NCBI GenBank assembly: GCA_002399435.1
Contig: DHDO01000060.1
Location: 9,377-16,464, forward strand
DNA: 7,088 bases
Direction: 5' to 3'
Source: Firmicutes bacterium UBA4874
Lineage (GTDB): Bacteria; Bacillota; Clostridia; Caldicoprobacterales; DTU083
The position numbers and the translations under genes were made by a program. The stretch's first letter is position 1. Each line of letters starts with the position of its first letter. Shown one piece after another: positions 1-5,981 of this stretch. Below the pieces are notes generated by a model. It searched no databases, was not told the DNA's origin, and saw only the letters and a list, made by a program, of their open reading frames with translations.

Positions 1-35
1 TGAAATTGCAATACTACCTTCTGCTCCTTTTTTAC

Positions 36-64
36 TGGATTTTTGCACAGGGATGCGATATGAT
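36..64 (+). promoter_or_regulatory. possible weak promoter of fabI
   Basis: TATGAT at 59-64 is one mismatch from the consensus -10 hexamer. The hexamer 17 bp upstream, TGGATT at 36-41, is only a 3/6 match to TTGACA, and there is no TGn extension. Transcription would begin near 71, giving a leader of about 26 nt before the start codon. I see no inverted repeat of the FapR or FabT operator type in 1-96. The -35 is poor, so the real promoter may lie left of the window. Confidence 0.25.
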
Positions 65-96
65 GGAAAGAAAAGTTGGTTCAGAAAGGATTGCAT

Positions 97-867
97 ATGA
101 TGAATGAATTGCTAAAAAACAGGAATATACTAATTATGGGAGTCGCCAACAAATGGAGCATCGCATGGGGAATTGCGCAGTCCTGTGCGGAAGCCGGTGC
201 AAATCTGATTCTTACCTATCAGAATGAGAGAACAAAAAACGGCATTGAACATCTGACCCGTGATATGCCGGGCATTACACTGTATCCCTGTGATGTTACC
301 ATCGATGATCAGATCGATCAGCTGTTCCAATCCATACAAAATGATTTCGGAATCCTGCATGGGCTGGTGCACTGCATGGCGTTTGCGAAAGGTGAAGAAC
401 TGGAGGGACAATATTACAATACCTCCCGGGAAGGTTATCTGCTCGCTCAGAATGTCAGCTCCTATTCGCTGACAGCAGTTTCCCGCGGTGCACGGCCGCT
501 TATGAGGGATGGCGGCAGCATCCTCACACTGACATATCTGGGCGGAGAACGCGCTGTAAGGAACTATAACGTCATGGGTGTGGCAAAAGCTGCACTGCAG
601 GCATCCGTCCGTTATCTTGCCAACGATCTGGGGTCGGAGAACATCCGGGTCAATTCCATTTCTGCCGGCCCGATCAAGACCGTATCGGCCAAAGGAGTGA
701 GGGATTTCAATTCGGTAATTGGAATTTATGAAGAAAAAGCACCCCTTCACAGAACAACCAATCAAAAAGAGGTCGGTGATACTGCAGTGTTTCTGCTCAG
801 TGACATGGCGAGAGGAATTACCGGGGAAAATATCCATGTGGATGCCGGATATCACATTGTCGGCTGA
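97..867 (+). CDS. fabI: enoyl-[acyl-carrier-protein] reductase FabI
   Basis: This is a cytoplasmic SDR-family enzyme that performs the last reduction of each fatty-acid elongation cycle (trans-2-enoyl-ACP to acyl-ACP). It has 256 residues, the normal FabI length. The FabI-type nucleotide-binding motif GVANKWSIAWG is at residues 15-25. The catalytic Tyr-x6-Lys is Y157/K164 within YNVMGVAK, and the second conserved tyrosine is Y147 in LTYLGGERA. The substrate-loop motif NSISAGPIKT is at 186-195. Residues 40-44 read TYQNE, like the NADH-using E. coli enzyme and unlike the Arg-Lys pair linked to NADPH use in S. aureus FabI, so NADH is the likely cofactor (inference). A95, M160 and F204 match triclosan-contact positions of sensitive FabI enzymes. 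Translation was set at ATG 97 because AAAGGA (85-90) lies 6 nt upstream. The adjacent ATG at 100 is equally plausible, while an in-frame TTG at 76 lies upstream of this site and has none of its own. The gene is single and convergent with the GH125 gene. Confidence 0.96.
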   Translation: MMNELLKNRNILIMGVANKWSIAWGIAQSCAEAGANLILTYQNERTKNGIEHLTRDMPGITLYPCDVTIDDQIDQLFQSIQNDFGILHGLVHCMAFAKGEELEGQYYNTSREGYLLAQNVSSYSLTAVSRGARPLMRDGGSILTLTYLGGERAVRNYNVMGVAKAALQASVRYLANDLGSENIRVNSISAGPIKTVSAKGVRDFNSVIGIYEEKAPLHRTTNQKEVGDTAVFLLSDMARGITGENIHVDAGYHIVG

Positions 868-888
868 CTCCCTCGCCTTACCCATTCC

Positions 889-2175
889 TTACCAATGAAA
901 TAAATACTGCTTTCCATCTTTCATGATCCGGTGAATCAGTTCGGCAAACAGGCTGTTGGCCCAGGCAAACCACGGCCGGGTAAACTGACCCGGGTCATTC
1001 TTATGAAAGCTTTCATGCATATAGCCGGTATCCGCATCGGTTCCGGCTATCATTTTCAACAGCTCCCTGATTTCCTCCTCGTCTGTTGAGGTCAGTGCCT
1101 GCATGATCAGCCCGATATGCCAGATATAGTCCTTTGATGTATGGGGACTGCCAATTCCTTTTGCACAGCTGCCTTCAAAGAACCAGGGATTGTCCCTGCC
1201 CAACAGGAATCGGCGGGTATTGACATAGATGAGATCCTCCGCCGCCTGATACTGCAGATAGGGTATGGATAAAAGGCTGGGTACATTTGCATCATCCATC
1301 AGATTATAGTGCCCCATGCCATCCGTCTCATAGGCATAGATCGGTCCGTATTTCGGATGACGGAAGATACCATAGCCCTGAATTCCATCATTGATCTCCC
1401 TGCCAAGCTTTTTTGCGGAGTCGGCCAAAGCCTCGTCCTTCCAGACGTCCCGTGCAATCTCCCCAATGTATCGAAGAACGACGACAGCAAACATATTGGC
1501 AGGAATCAAATAGTGGAAGGTACATGCGTCGTCACTGGGCCGGAAACCGGACCAGGTCATGCCGGTATAGCGGACAGGCGTTCCTTTGCCTCCATTTTGC
1601 AGGGTATCCGTAGGGGAACCGTCTGTTCTTTCAAAGCGATACGGGGAATCCTCCAAATGACGCTGTTCCCGTCGCCAAAGCCCCAGTATTGTGCGGACCG
1701 CTTCCCGGAATCCATTGTCGAAAACGGATGTTTCCCCGGTTGCCTTCCAATACAGATAAGACAGCTGAATGGGATAACACAAGGAATCCACTTCGTATTT
1801 TCTTTCCCATACCCATGGATTCTGTTTGGTTCTGTCCTGTTTGTGTCCCGCATTGTCCGGCTCTCTGTTAAAGGCATTGGCATACGGATCCGTTCGGATG
1901 TACTGCATCTGCCTTTTGATCAACCCTTTGATGATCTGCCGAAGCAAAACATTTTCAACGGAAAAGGGAATATAGTGCCGTACCTGTGCAGAGGAGTCGC
2001 GAAGCCACATGGCCGGGATATCCCCGGTAAATACAAATGTTGTTCCGTCCGGGAGCAGCTCGGTAGTTGTTTCCAATGTGCTGTAAAAGCAATTGCGATA
2101 TAGATTCATTAGAAATGGCGGTTCGATGGTACCCGGATCGATTTCCCTTTTGAGCTGCTCAATCGTTGATGTCAT
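889..2175 (-). CDS. GH125 exo-alpha-1,6-mannosidase (DUF1237 family)
   Basis: This is a 428-residue glycoside hydrolase family 125 protein. Characterised members from Clostridium perfringens and Streptococcus pneumoniae are metal-independent, inverting exo-alpha-1,6-mannosidases. Family-typical segments are FTGDIPAMWLRDSSAQ (49-64), WERKYEVDSLCYPIQLSY (123-140), GFRPSDDACTF (210-220), GHYNLMDDANVPSLLSIPYL (288-307) and GYMHESFHKNDPGQFTRPWF (384-403). D215 and E388 sit exactly five residues before Asp220 and Glu393, which I recall as general acid and base of the C. perfringens enzyme, so both catalytic residues appear present. There is no signal peptide or membrane helix, so the substrate must be imported first. 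The ATG at 2175 is preceded by GAGGGAG (2184-2190) at 8 nt spacing. The gene lies 31 bp downstream of the regulator gene without a visible promoter or terminator between them, so the two probably form a bicistronic unit. I see no convincing terminator in the 21 bp separating it from the convergent fabI. Confidence 0.93.
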   Translation of the reverse strand: MTSTIEQLKREIDPGTIEPPFLMNLYRNCFYSTLETTTELLPDGTTFVFTGDIPAMWLRDSSAQVRHYIPFSVENVLLRQIIKGLIKRQMQYIRTDPYANAFNREPDNAGHKQDRTKQNPWVWERKYEVDSLCYPIQLSYLYWKATGETSVFDNGFREAVRTILGLWRREQRHLEDSPYRFERTDGSPTDTLQNGGKGTPVRYTGMTWSGFRPSDDACTFHYLIPANMFAVVVLRYIGEIARDVWKDEALADSAKKLGREINDGIQGYGIFRHPKYGPIYAYETDGMGHYNLMDDANVPSLLSIPYLQYQAAEDLIYVNTRRFLLGRDNPWFFEGSCAKGIGSPHTSKDYIWHIGLIMQALTSTDEEEIRELLKMIAGTDADTGYMHESFHKNDPGQFTRPWFAWANSLFAELIHRIMKDGKQYLFHW

Positions 2176-2206
2176 AGTTCCTGCTCCCTCCGTAAATGAT
2201 TGCTTC

Positions 2207-3367
2207 TCAGACGCGTTTTTTTGTGGAAAGACCCATTATCAGATCAGCGTCCAGATAGATTTTTTCCGGCTCCGTTTTTTCCTGTATCTGACGAAGAAGC
2301 AGACGGACTGCAGTCGCTCCCATCTCTGCTTCCTTTTGCCGGACAAAAGTAAACCGGTAACCGCCCTCGCACTCATACTGATAATGACTGTCCAGGCTGT
2401 CAAAACACACAATGGACAAGTCCTCCGGCACTCTTTTCCCCATGGACTTTGCAGCCCGCATGGCCAGAAGGGCAATATTATATTCCAAAGCATACAGACA
2501 TGTGATGTCGGGATTGTCCCGCAGCAGTTCCGCAATTTTTGAAATATCCTCCTGTCGGCTCTTGTCGGAATCTTTCCCCGGCAGGGTACTGGTCAAATCA
2601 GTCCGCCATATGGAATCATCAATCTCGATCCCGTGCTGTGCATGGCTTTTAATAAAGCCTTGCACTCTGTCATACACCGTGGAAGTATTCTGATAGGGAG
2701 GAGACAGGATAGAAATATGATTATGCCCCAGGCCCAGCATAAAATCCGTAGCTTTTTCCGATGCTGCGTTATTATTCGTCCCGACAAAGGAAATGGGAAT
2801 TCCATTCATGCATCTATCCACCGATACAATCGGAAACCCGTTCAAAGCCAGCTCCAGGATCTTTCGGCTGTAAAGCTCCCCGTGAACCGGCATAATGATA
2901 ATGCCAGCCACCCCCAGCTCCAATAAGGCATTCAGGGCCTTTTCCTCAACATCCTGCCGGCCATATGACTTTTTGACAATCAGATAACAATCCTTCTGGG
3001 CTCCCTCCTGTTCGGCACCGGATAACAGGGTCGTCCCGAACGACTCACTGAAATCGGGTATAAGGAAACCAAATAGAATCGGTTTTCGTTGGGATGGATC
3101 CGAAAGATCCGAATTCTCCACCTTTTGCTCCCATTCCGGGGACTTCCCGTTCCTTACAAAGGAACCTTTCCCGGGTGCCCGGGTAATCAGCTTCCTTCCC
3201 GCCATCATTTCCAGCGCCTTTTTGCTGGTGATACGGCTGACATTGTATTCCTCCGCCAGTTCCTTTTCAGATGGAATCCGATCCCCCTCCTGATAGTCCC
3301 CATTTGTTATCTTTTCAACAAGATCATTGTAAATTTTCTGATACAGCGGCAAACTTGCCTCGCTCAT
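2207..3367 (-). CDS. GntR-type transcriptional regulator with LacI-like sugar-binding domain (AraR-like)
   Basis: From the ATG at 3367 the protein has 386 residues. Residues 6-72 form a GntR winged helix-turn-helix, with LPLYQKIYNDLVEKI, GDRIPSEKELAEEYNVSRIT and the wing motif APGKGSFV. Residues about 96-386 form a periplasmic-binding-protein-like effector domain of the LacI/GalR type, with FGFLIPDF at 99-106, GVAGIIIMPV at 152-161, PIVSVDR at 179-185 and DLSIVCFDS at 316-324. This is the architecture of AraR of Bacillus subtilis, a repressor released by a sugar. The adjacent GH125 gene suggests a mannose-containing sugar or its product as effector (inference). The ATG at 3367 was chosen because GGAG (3376-3379) lies 8 nt upstream. 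An in-frame GTG at 3376 overlaps that site and is unlikely. A stronger AAGGAGG at 3411-3417 sits 7 nt before an in-frame CTG at 3403, which would add 12 residues. Likely autoregulated through the inverted repeat in its leader. Confidence 0.9.
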   Translation of the reverse strand: MSEASLPLYQKIYNDLVEKITNGDYQEGDRIPSEKELAEEYNVSRITSKKALEMMAGRKLITRAPGKGSFVRNGKSPEWEQKVENSDLSDPSQRKPILFGFLIPDFSESFGTTLLSGAEQEGAQKDCYLIVKKSYGRQDVEEKALNALLELGVAGIIIMPVHGELYSRKILELALNGFPIVSVDRCMNGIPISFVGTNNNAASEKATDFMLGLGHNHISILSPPYQNTSTVYDRVQGFIKSHAQHGIEIDDSIWRTDLTSTLPGKDSDKSRQEDISKIAELLRDNPDITCLYALEYNIALLAMRAAKSMGKRVPEDLSIVCFDSLDSHYQYECEGGYRFTFVRQKEAEMGATAVRLLLRQIQEKTEPEKIYLDADLIMGLSTKKRV

Positions 3368-3385
3368 GAGCTGCACTCCATTTCT

Positions 3386-3400
3386 ATTGGACGTTCCAAT
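3386..3400. promoter_or_regulatory. candidate operator, perfect inverted repeat ATTGGA-CGT-TCCAAT
   Basis: The 6-bp arms are perfect inverted complements around a 3-bp centre. The site lies between the promoter and the start codon of the GntR/LacI regulator, at roughly +31 to +45 of the predicted transcript. Size, symmetry and the central ACGT-like core resemble AraR-type operators, so binding by the regulator for self-repression is the simplest reading (inference). In RNA the same bases could form a short hairpin 6 nt upstream of the GGAG ribosome site. I noticed no second copy elsewhere in the window. Confidence 0.55.
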
Positions 3401-3410
3401 CAGACAGTCT

Positions 3411-3417
3411 CCTCCTT
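3411..3417 (-). promoter_or_regulatory. perfect Shine-Dalgarno AAGGAGG in the regulator leader, without an obvious ATG
   Basis: AAGGAGG is the strongest ribosome-binding sequence near the regulator, but it lies 43 nt upstream of the preferred ATG. Downstream it could serve an in-frame CTG at 3403 (7-nt spacing), giving an N-terminally extended regulator. It could also serve a TTG at 3399 (11-nt spacing) that opens an 11-codon leader ORF whose TGA overlaps the regulator ATG as ATGA. It may equally be unused. Confidence 0.4.
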
Positions 3418-3437
3418 ACTTATCCTTAATATGATAT

Positions 3438-3466
3438 ACTATACACAAATGATATGTCAATGTCAA
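3438..3466 (-). promoter_or_regulatory. sigma-A-type promoter of the regulator-GH125 unit
   Basis: On the minus strand a consensus -35 TTGACA (3461-3466) is followed after 17 bp by TATAGT (3438-3443), one mismatch from the -10 consensus. The surrounding sequence is AT-rich. A second TTGACA abuts the first (3455-3460) and could pair with TATATC or TATCAT further downstream, giving an overlapping alternative. Transcription is predicted to start near 3431, leaving a leader of about 63 nt that contains the candidate operator. The promoter begins only about 7 bp past the last terminator of the upstream transporter unit. Confidence 0.75.
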
Positions 3467-3472
3467 TTTTTT

Positions 3473-3500
3473 AAAAAAGCCCTCGAAATGGGAGGCCTTT
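3473..3500 (-). terminator. Rho-independent terminator, second of two, between the transporter and regulator units
   Basis: On the minus strand AAAGGCCTC pairs with GAGGGCTTT across a 7-nt loop. The 9-position stem has one C-C mismatch and is followed by a T run (3473-3478, partly inside the stem). In this orientation it ends transcription arriving from the ABC transporter operon. The plus-strand reading lacks a clean T run. Confidence 0.6.
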
Positions 3501-3550
3501 CTTCTCTGCCTTTCAGGTTTAAAACCCCGCTTCCATCATTTTGTGATTGT

Positions 3551-3582
3551 AAAAAGGGGGGTATTCTCATCCCCCCTCTTTC
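3551..3582 (-). terminator. Rho-independent terminator, first of two, downstream of the ABC transporter operon
   Basis: On the minus strand AAAGAGGGGGG pairs with CCCCCCTTTTT to give an 11-bp stem with one G-U pair. The core is six consecutive G-C pairs, and an extra C lies in the roughly 10-nt loop. The arm ends in five T residues. The hairpin lies about 70 nt past the stop codon of the small membrane protein gene and is the main predicted end of the transporter transcript. Confidence 0.75.
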
Positions 3583-3623
3583 CTGTATTCCCTTTATCCA
3601 GTAATCCTTTTGTCTCTTTTTTT

Positions 3624-3636
3624 CCGGGATTCCCGG
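3624..3636. repeat. short GC-rich inverted repeat CCGGGATTCCCGG
   Basis: A perfect 6-bp-arm palindrome with one central base lies 15 bp past the stop of the small membrane protein gene. On the minus strand it is followed by an A run, not a T run, so it is not a classical terminator. It could form a 5-bp hairpin at the 3' end of the transporter mRNA. Function is unknown. Confidence 0.35.
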
Positions 3637-3651
3637 CTGTTGCCTGATCTG

Positions 3652-3921
3652 TTATTTCCCTTGTCGGACGTGCTTTGCCTTCCGATACAAAATAAAAAGA
3701 AATACACTGTCCAGGGAAAAGGTAAACACACTCAGGCCAAAGGAAGCAGAATGGGTATCATTTCTTAAATGAAGGATACAGAACAGCGACAGGACCCAGC
3801 AGGCGAGGACAAAGATCAGATAAGGGCGCGTCATAAAAAGGACTGTCTCATCCAGATCGGTCAGGCCCTTGTCTGAGGACTTCTTTTTGCCGGGCATATC
3901 GGACGATTTTCCCCTAAGCAT
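3652..3921 (-). CDS. small two-helix membrane protein of unknown function
   Basis: This is a predicted 89-residue protein that I do not recognise. The N-terminal part (about residues 1-30) is hydrophilic and lysine-rich, with GKKKSSDK at 11-18. Two hydrophobic helices follow, at about 33-52 (YLIFVLACWVLSLFCIL core) and about 61-79 (FGLSVFTFSLDSVFLFIL core), joined by a short polar turn (RNDTHSAS). A basic tail, RKAKHVRQGK, ends the protein. Two helices with basic ends suggest both termini are cytoplasmic. Translation from ATG 3921 is supported by AGGGGA (3930-3934 core) at 8-nt spacing and by the ATGCTTAG overlap with the stop of the upstream OppF-type ATPase gene, an arrangement typical of translational coupling. 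The same frame stays open further upstream inside the ATPase gene, but that part reads as out-of-frame shadow. It may be an accessory subunit of the transporter or simply a hitch-hiker in the operon. Confidence 0.68.
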   Translation of the reverse strand: MLRGKSSDMPGKKKSSDKGLTDLDETVLFMTRPYLIFVLACWVLSLFCILHLRNDTHSASFGLSVFTFSLDSVFLFILYRKAKHVRQGK

Positions 3922-4960
3922 GCTTTTTTTCCCCTGTGAAAAGTTCAAATTCCGGCAATTCATCGACACGATGGCAGGCGACCATGGAGGAGCCGCGTGA
4001 AACCGGCTTGGGAGGCTCCTCCTTGCAAATTTCCTTACAATATCTGCACCGGGTGTGAAACCGGCATCCGGAAGGCATGTTGGAAATCGAAGGCAGGTCT
4101 GCACCGGTCAGTGTAAGCTTCTTTCTCTTCCGGGACAGGCTGGGATCAGGGATGGGCACGGCGGAAAGCAATGCCTGCAAATAGGGATGCCGCGGATTGG
4201 CCAGTACTCCCTGCACATTCCCTGTTTCCACGACCTGTCCCAGATACATAACAACGATTCTTCCGCTCTTGCCGACATACCGTGCCGTTGCAAGGTCGTG
4301 CGTAATATACAGGACCGCAATGTTCCGCTCCTGGTTCAATCTGGCAAGCAGGTTCAGAATCGATACGCGAAGGGACACATCAATCATGGAAACCGGTTCA
4401 TCCGCCAAAATCAATTCCGGATTCATAGACAAAGCCCTTGCAATCAAAATGCGCTGCCTTTGACCGCCCGACAGCTGATGAGGGTATTTGTTGATAAAGT
4501 TATCCGCCGGAGTTAAATCCACCGTTCCCAAAATCTCGCGGACTTTCTCATATAGATTGGACTTGTCTGCGAACTTCTTGAGCAACATGGGATCCCCCAG
4601 GGACTTGATCATGGTTCGCATGGGGTTCAATGCCGCGTAGGAATCCTGCTGAATCATCTGGATGCTGTTATGATAATCATTCTTCTGTTCCCTGGACATG
4701 GAACGAATTTCATGCCCTTTGAATTCATAAGTCCCTCCCGTGGGCTTTAGAAGGCCTGCAATCACATTCGCCAGCGTTGTTTTCCCACAGCCGCTTTCCC
4801 CGACGACTACAATAATCTCACCTTTGTGGATCGTCAGGTTGATGTGATGCAGGGCATTCATTGCCAGCGGCCTTTTCAGCAGCCCTCTGCTTTTATAGAA
4901 ATTCATTTCCAGATCATGAAGGGTAACAATGGGATCTCTGCTGTTTCCCGGATCAGACAT
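3914..4960 (-). CDS. OppF/DppF-type ABC transporter ATPase
   Basis: This is a 348-residue cytoplasmic ATPase subunit of an oligopeptide/dipeptide-type importer. It has Walker A GESGCGKT (54-61), a Q-loop glutamine near 104-105, signature LSGGQRQR (163-170), Walker B LILADEP with catalytic E188, and H-loop H221. The C-terminal oligo_HPY region begins at RHPYLQALLSAVP (257-269). It carries C299, C305, C312 and C329, the spacing seen in Opp/Dpp ATPases that hold a [4Fe-4S] cluster, plus an extra C308. The D-loop segment SMIDVSLR differs from the SALDVS common in peptide-transporter OppF. I associate this variant with ATPases of sugar-importing members of the family, but only weakly. A perfect AAGGAGGT (4969-4976) lies 8 nt before the ATG. 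The stop of the OppD-type gene is 1 nt upstream, and the small membrane protein gene overlaps its own stop. Confidence 0.93.
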   Translation of the reverse strand: MSDPGNSRDPIVTLHDLEMNFYKSRGLLKRPLAMNALHHINLTIHKGEIIVVVGESGCGKTTLANVIAGLLKPTGGTYEFKGHEIRSMSREQKNDYHNSIQMIQQDSYAALNPMRTMIKSLGDPMLLKKFADKSNLYEKVREILGTVDLTPADNFINKYPHQLSGGQRQRILIARALSMNPELILADEPVSMIDVSLRVSILNLLARLNQERNIAVLYITHDLATARYVGKSGRIVVMYLGQVVETGNVQGVLANPRHPYLQALLSAVPIPDPSLSRKRKKLTLTGADLPSISNMPSGCRFHTRCRYCKEICKEEPPKPVSRGSSMVACHRVDELPEFELFTGEKKHA

Positions 4961-4961
4961 G

Positions 4962-5981
4962 CTACCTTACCTCCTTCCCGGCTCTGTGACAGGCCACTGT
5001 ATGTCCCTTGGAAACGGTTCTGGTTTCCGGCTCGCACTGCCTGCACTTCTCATAGCATAAAGGACATCGGTCCGCAAAAACACATCCTTTTATTTCCTTC
5101 ATCAGATCCGGCGGAGTTCCCGGTATCGCAGTACGTTCTTTCATTTCACCGATCAGTGAAGGAACGGCATTGATCAACATTCTTGTATAAGGATGCTTTG
5201 GCTGCTCAAACATCTCATAGATATCTCCCATTTCCATGATCTTGCCGCCGTACATAACAGCCATATAATCACAAATATTGGCTACCACTGCAATATCATG
5301 GGTGGAGAGAACCATCGTCATTTGTTTTGCCTCATGCAGGGCGTCCAATATCTGGAATATATAATCCTGCGTGATCACATCAAGTGCAGTGGTTGGCTCG
5401 TCCAGAAACAAAATCTTGGGCTCCAGCAACTGCGCAAAAGCAATCATCACCCTCTGTTTCATCCCACCGGACATTTCATGGGGATAAGATTTCAGGATAC
5501 GTTCCGAATCCAGCCGCACCGCTCGTAACAGTTTATCAGCCTGAGCAATGATTTGTTTCGTTGGCGTATCTTTTTTATGAGCTAGATAAGTTTCAATAAA
5601 TTGCTCCTGAATTGTCATGGAAGGATTCAGGCTGTTCTGGGCTGCCTGAAAGACCATTGACGCGTCGCGCCATTTATATTGGCGGACCTCTTTTTCGGGT
5701 AAGGATACAATGTCCTTTCCTTCAAACAGGATCTCCCCGTTTGTGATTTTGCCCGGATTGGATACAGTACGGAGAACCGCACTGGTCAAAGTGGTTTTCC
5801 CGCTGCCACTCTCTCCCACCAAACCGGTTATTTTACCGGCAGGCAAATCCAGATTTACGTGATTCACAGCCCGCAGCACTCCGTTTGGAAGGAAAAAATC
5901 CACACAGAGGTCCCGTATCTGCACGATACTATCCGGTTCCTCAGACTGTGTCTGAGCCAGAGCATTATTGTCCATTGGCAT
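4962..5981 (-). CDS. OppD/DppD-type ABC transporter ATPase
   Basis: This is a 339-residue ATPase that would pair with the adjacent OppF-type protein under the two permeases. It shows Walker A GESGSGKT (56-63), Q-loop Q112, signature MSGGMKQR (170-177, the usual Opp-type form), Walker B ILFLDEP with E195, and H-loop H228. The oligo_HPY region starts at PKHPYTRMLINAVP (261-274). C300, C306, C313 and C331 fit the [4Fe-4S] pattern of this family, with additional C309 and C316. Translation begins at ATG 5981, 8 nt after GGAGG (5990-5994). A second in-frame ATG at 5975 is too far (14 nt) to be preferred. Its first 17 nt overlap the end of the OppC-type gene, so the two are probably translationally coupled. 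Confidence 0.94.
   Translation of the reverse strand: MPMDNNALAQTQSEEPDSIVQIRDLCVDFFLPNGVLRAVNHVNLDLPAGKITGLVGESGSGKTTLTSAVLRTVSNPGKITNGEILFEGKDIVSLPEKEVRQYKWRDASMVFQAAQNSLNPSMTIQEQFIETYLAHKKDTPTKQIIAQADKLLRAVRLDSERILKSYPHEMSGGMKQRVMIAFAQLLEPKILFLDEPTTALDVITQDYIFQILDALHEAKQMTMVLSTHDIAVVANICDYMAVMYGGKIMEMGDIYEMFEQPKHPYTRMLINAVPSLIGEMKERTAIPGTPPDLMKEIKGCVFADRCPLCYEKCRQCEPETRTVSKGHTVACHRAGKEVR

Noticed and set aside
1..40. AAAAAAGGAG on the minus strand as ribosome site of a divergent gene
   Set aside because: No start codon at proper spacing is visible before the left edge, and no coding signal supports it.
130..885. 251-codon open frame on the minus strand across fabI
   Set aside because: It is fully antisense to a complete, motif-bearing FabI. 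It has no ribosome site or recognisable domain and an odd Cys/His/Ile-rich composition typical of shadow frames.
1309..2103. 264-codon open frame on the plus strand across the GH125 gene
   Set aside because: It is antisense to a gene with intact catalytic residues and family motifs. The product has no recognisable fold and no Shine-Dalgarno site.
3171..3184. CCCGGGTGCCCGGG repeat
   Set aside because: It lies in codons for the conserved GntR wing motif RAPGKG and is explained by Arg/Pro/Gly codon choice.
3652..4104. Longer 150-codon version of the small membrane protein
   Set aside because: The first 61 codons lie inside the OppF-type gene in another frame and look like shadow sequence. The ATG at 3921 has its own ribosome site and the stop-start overlap.
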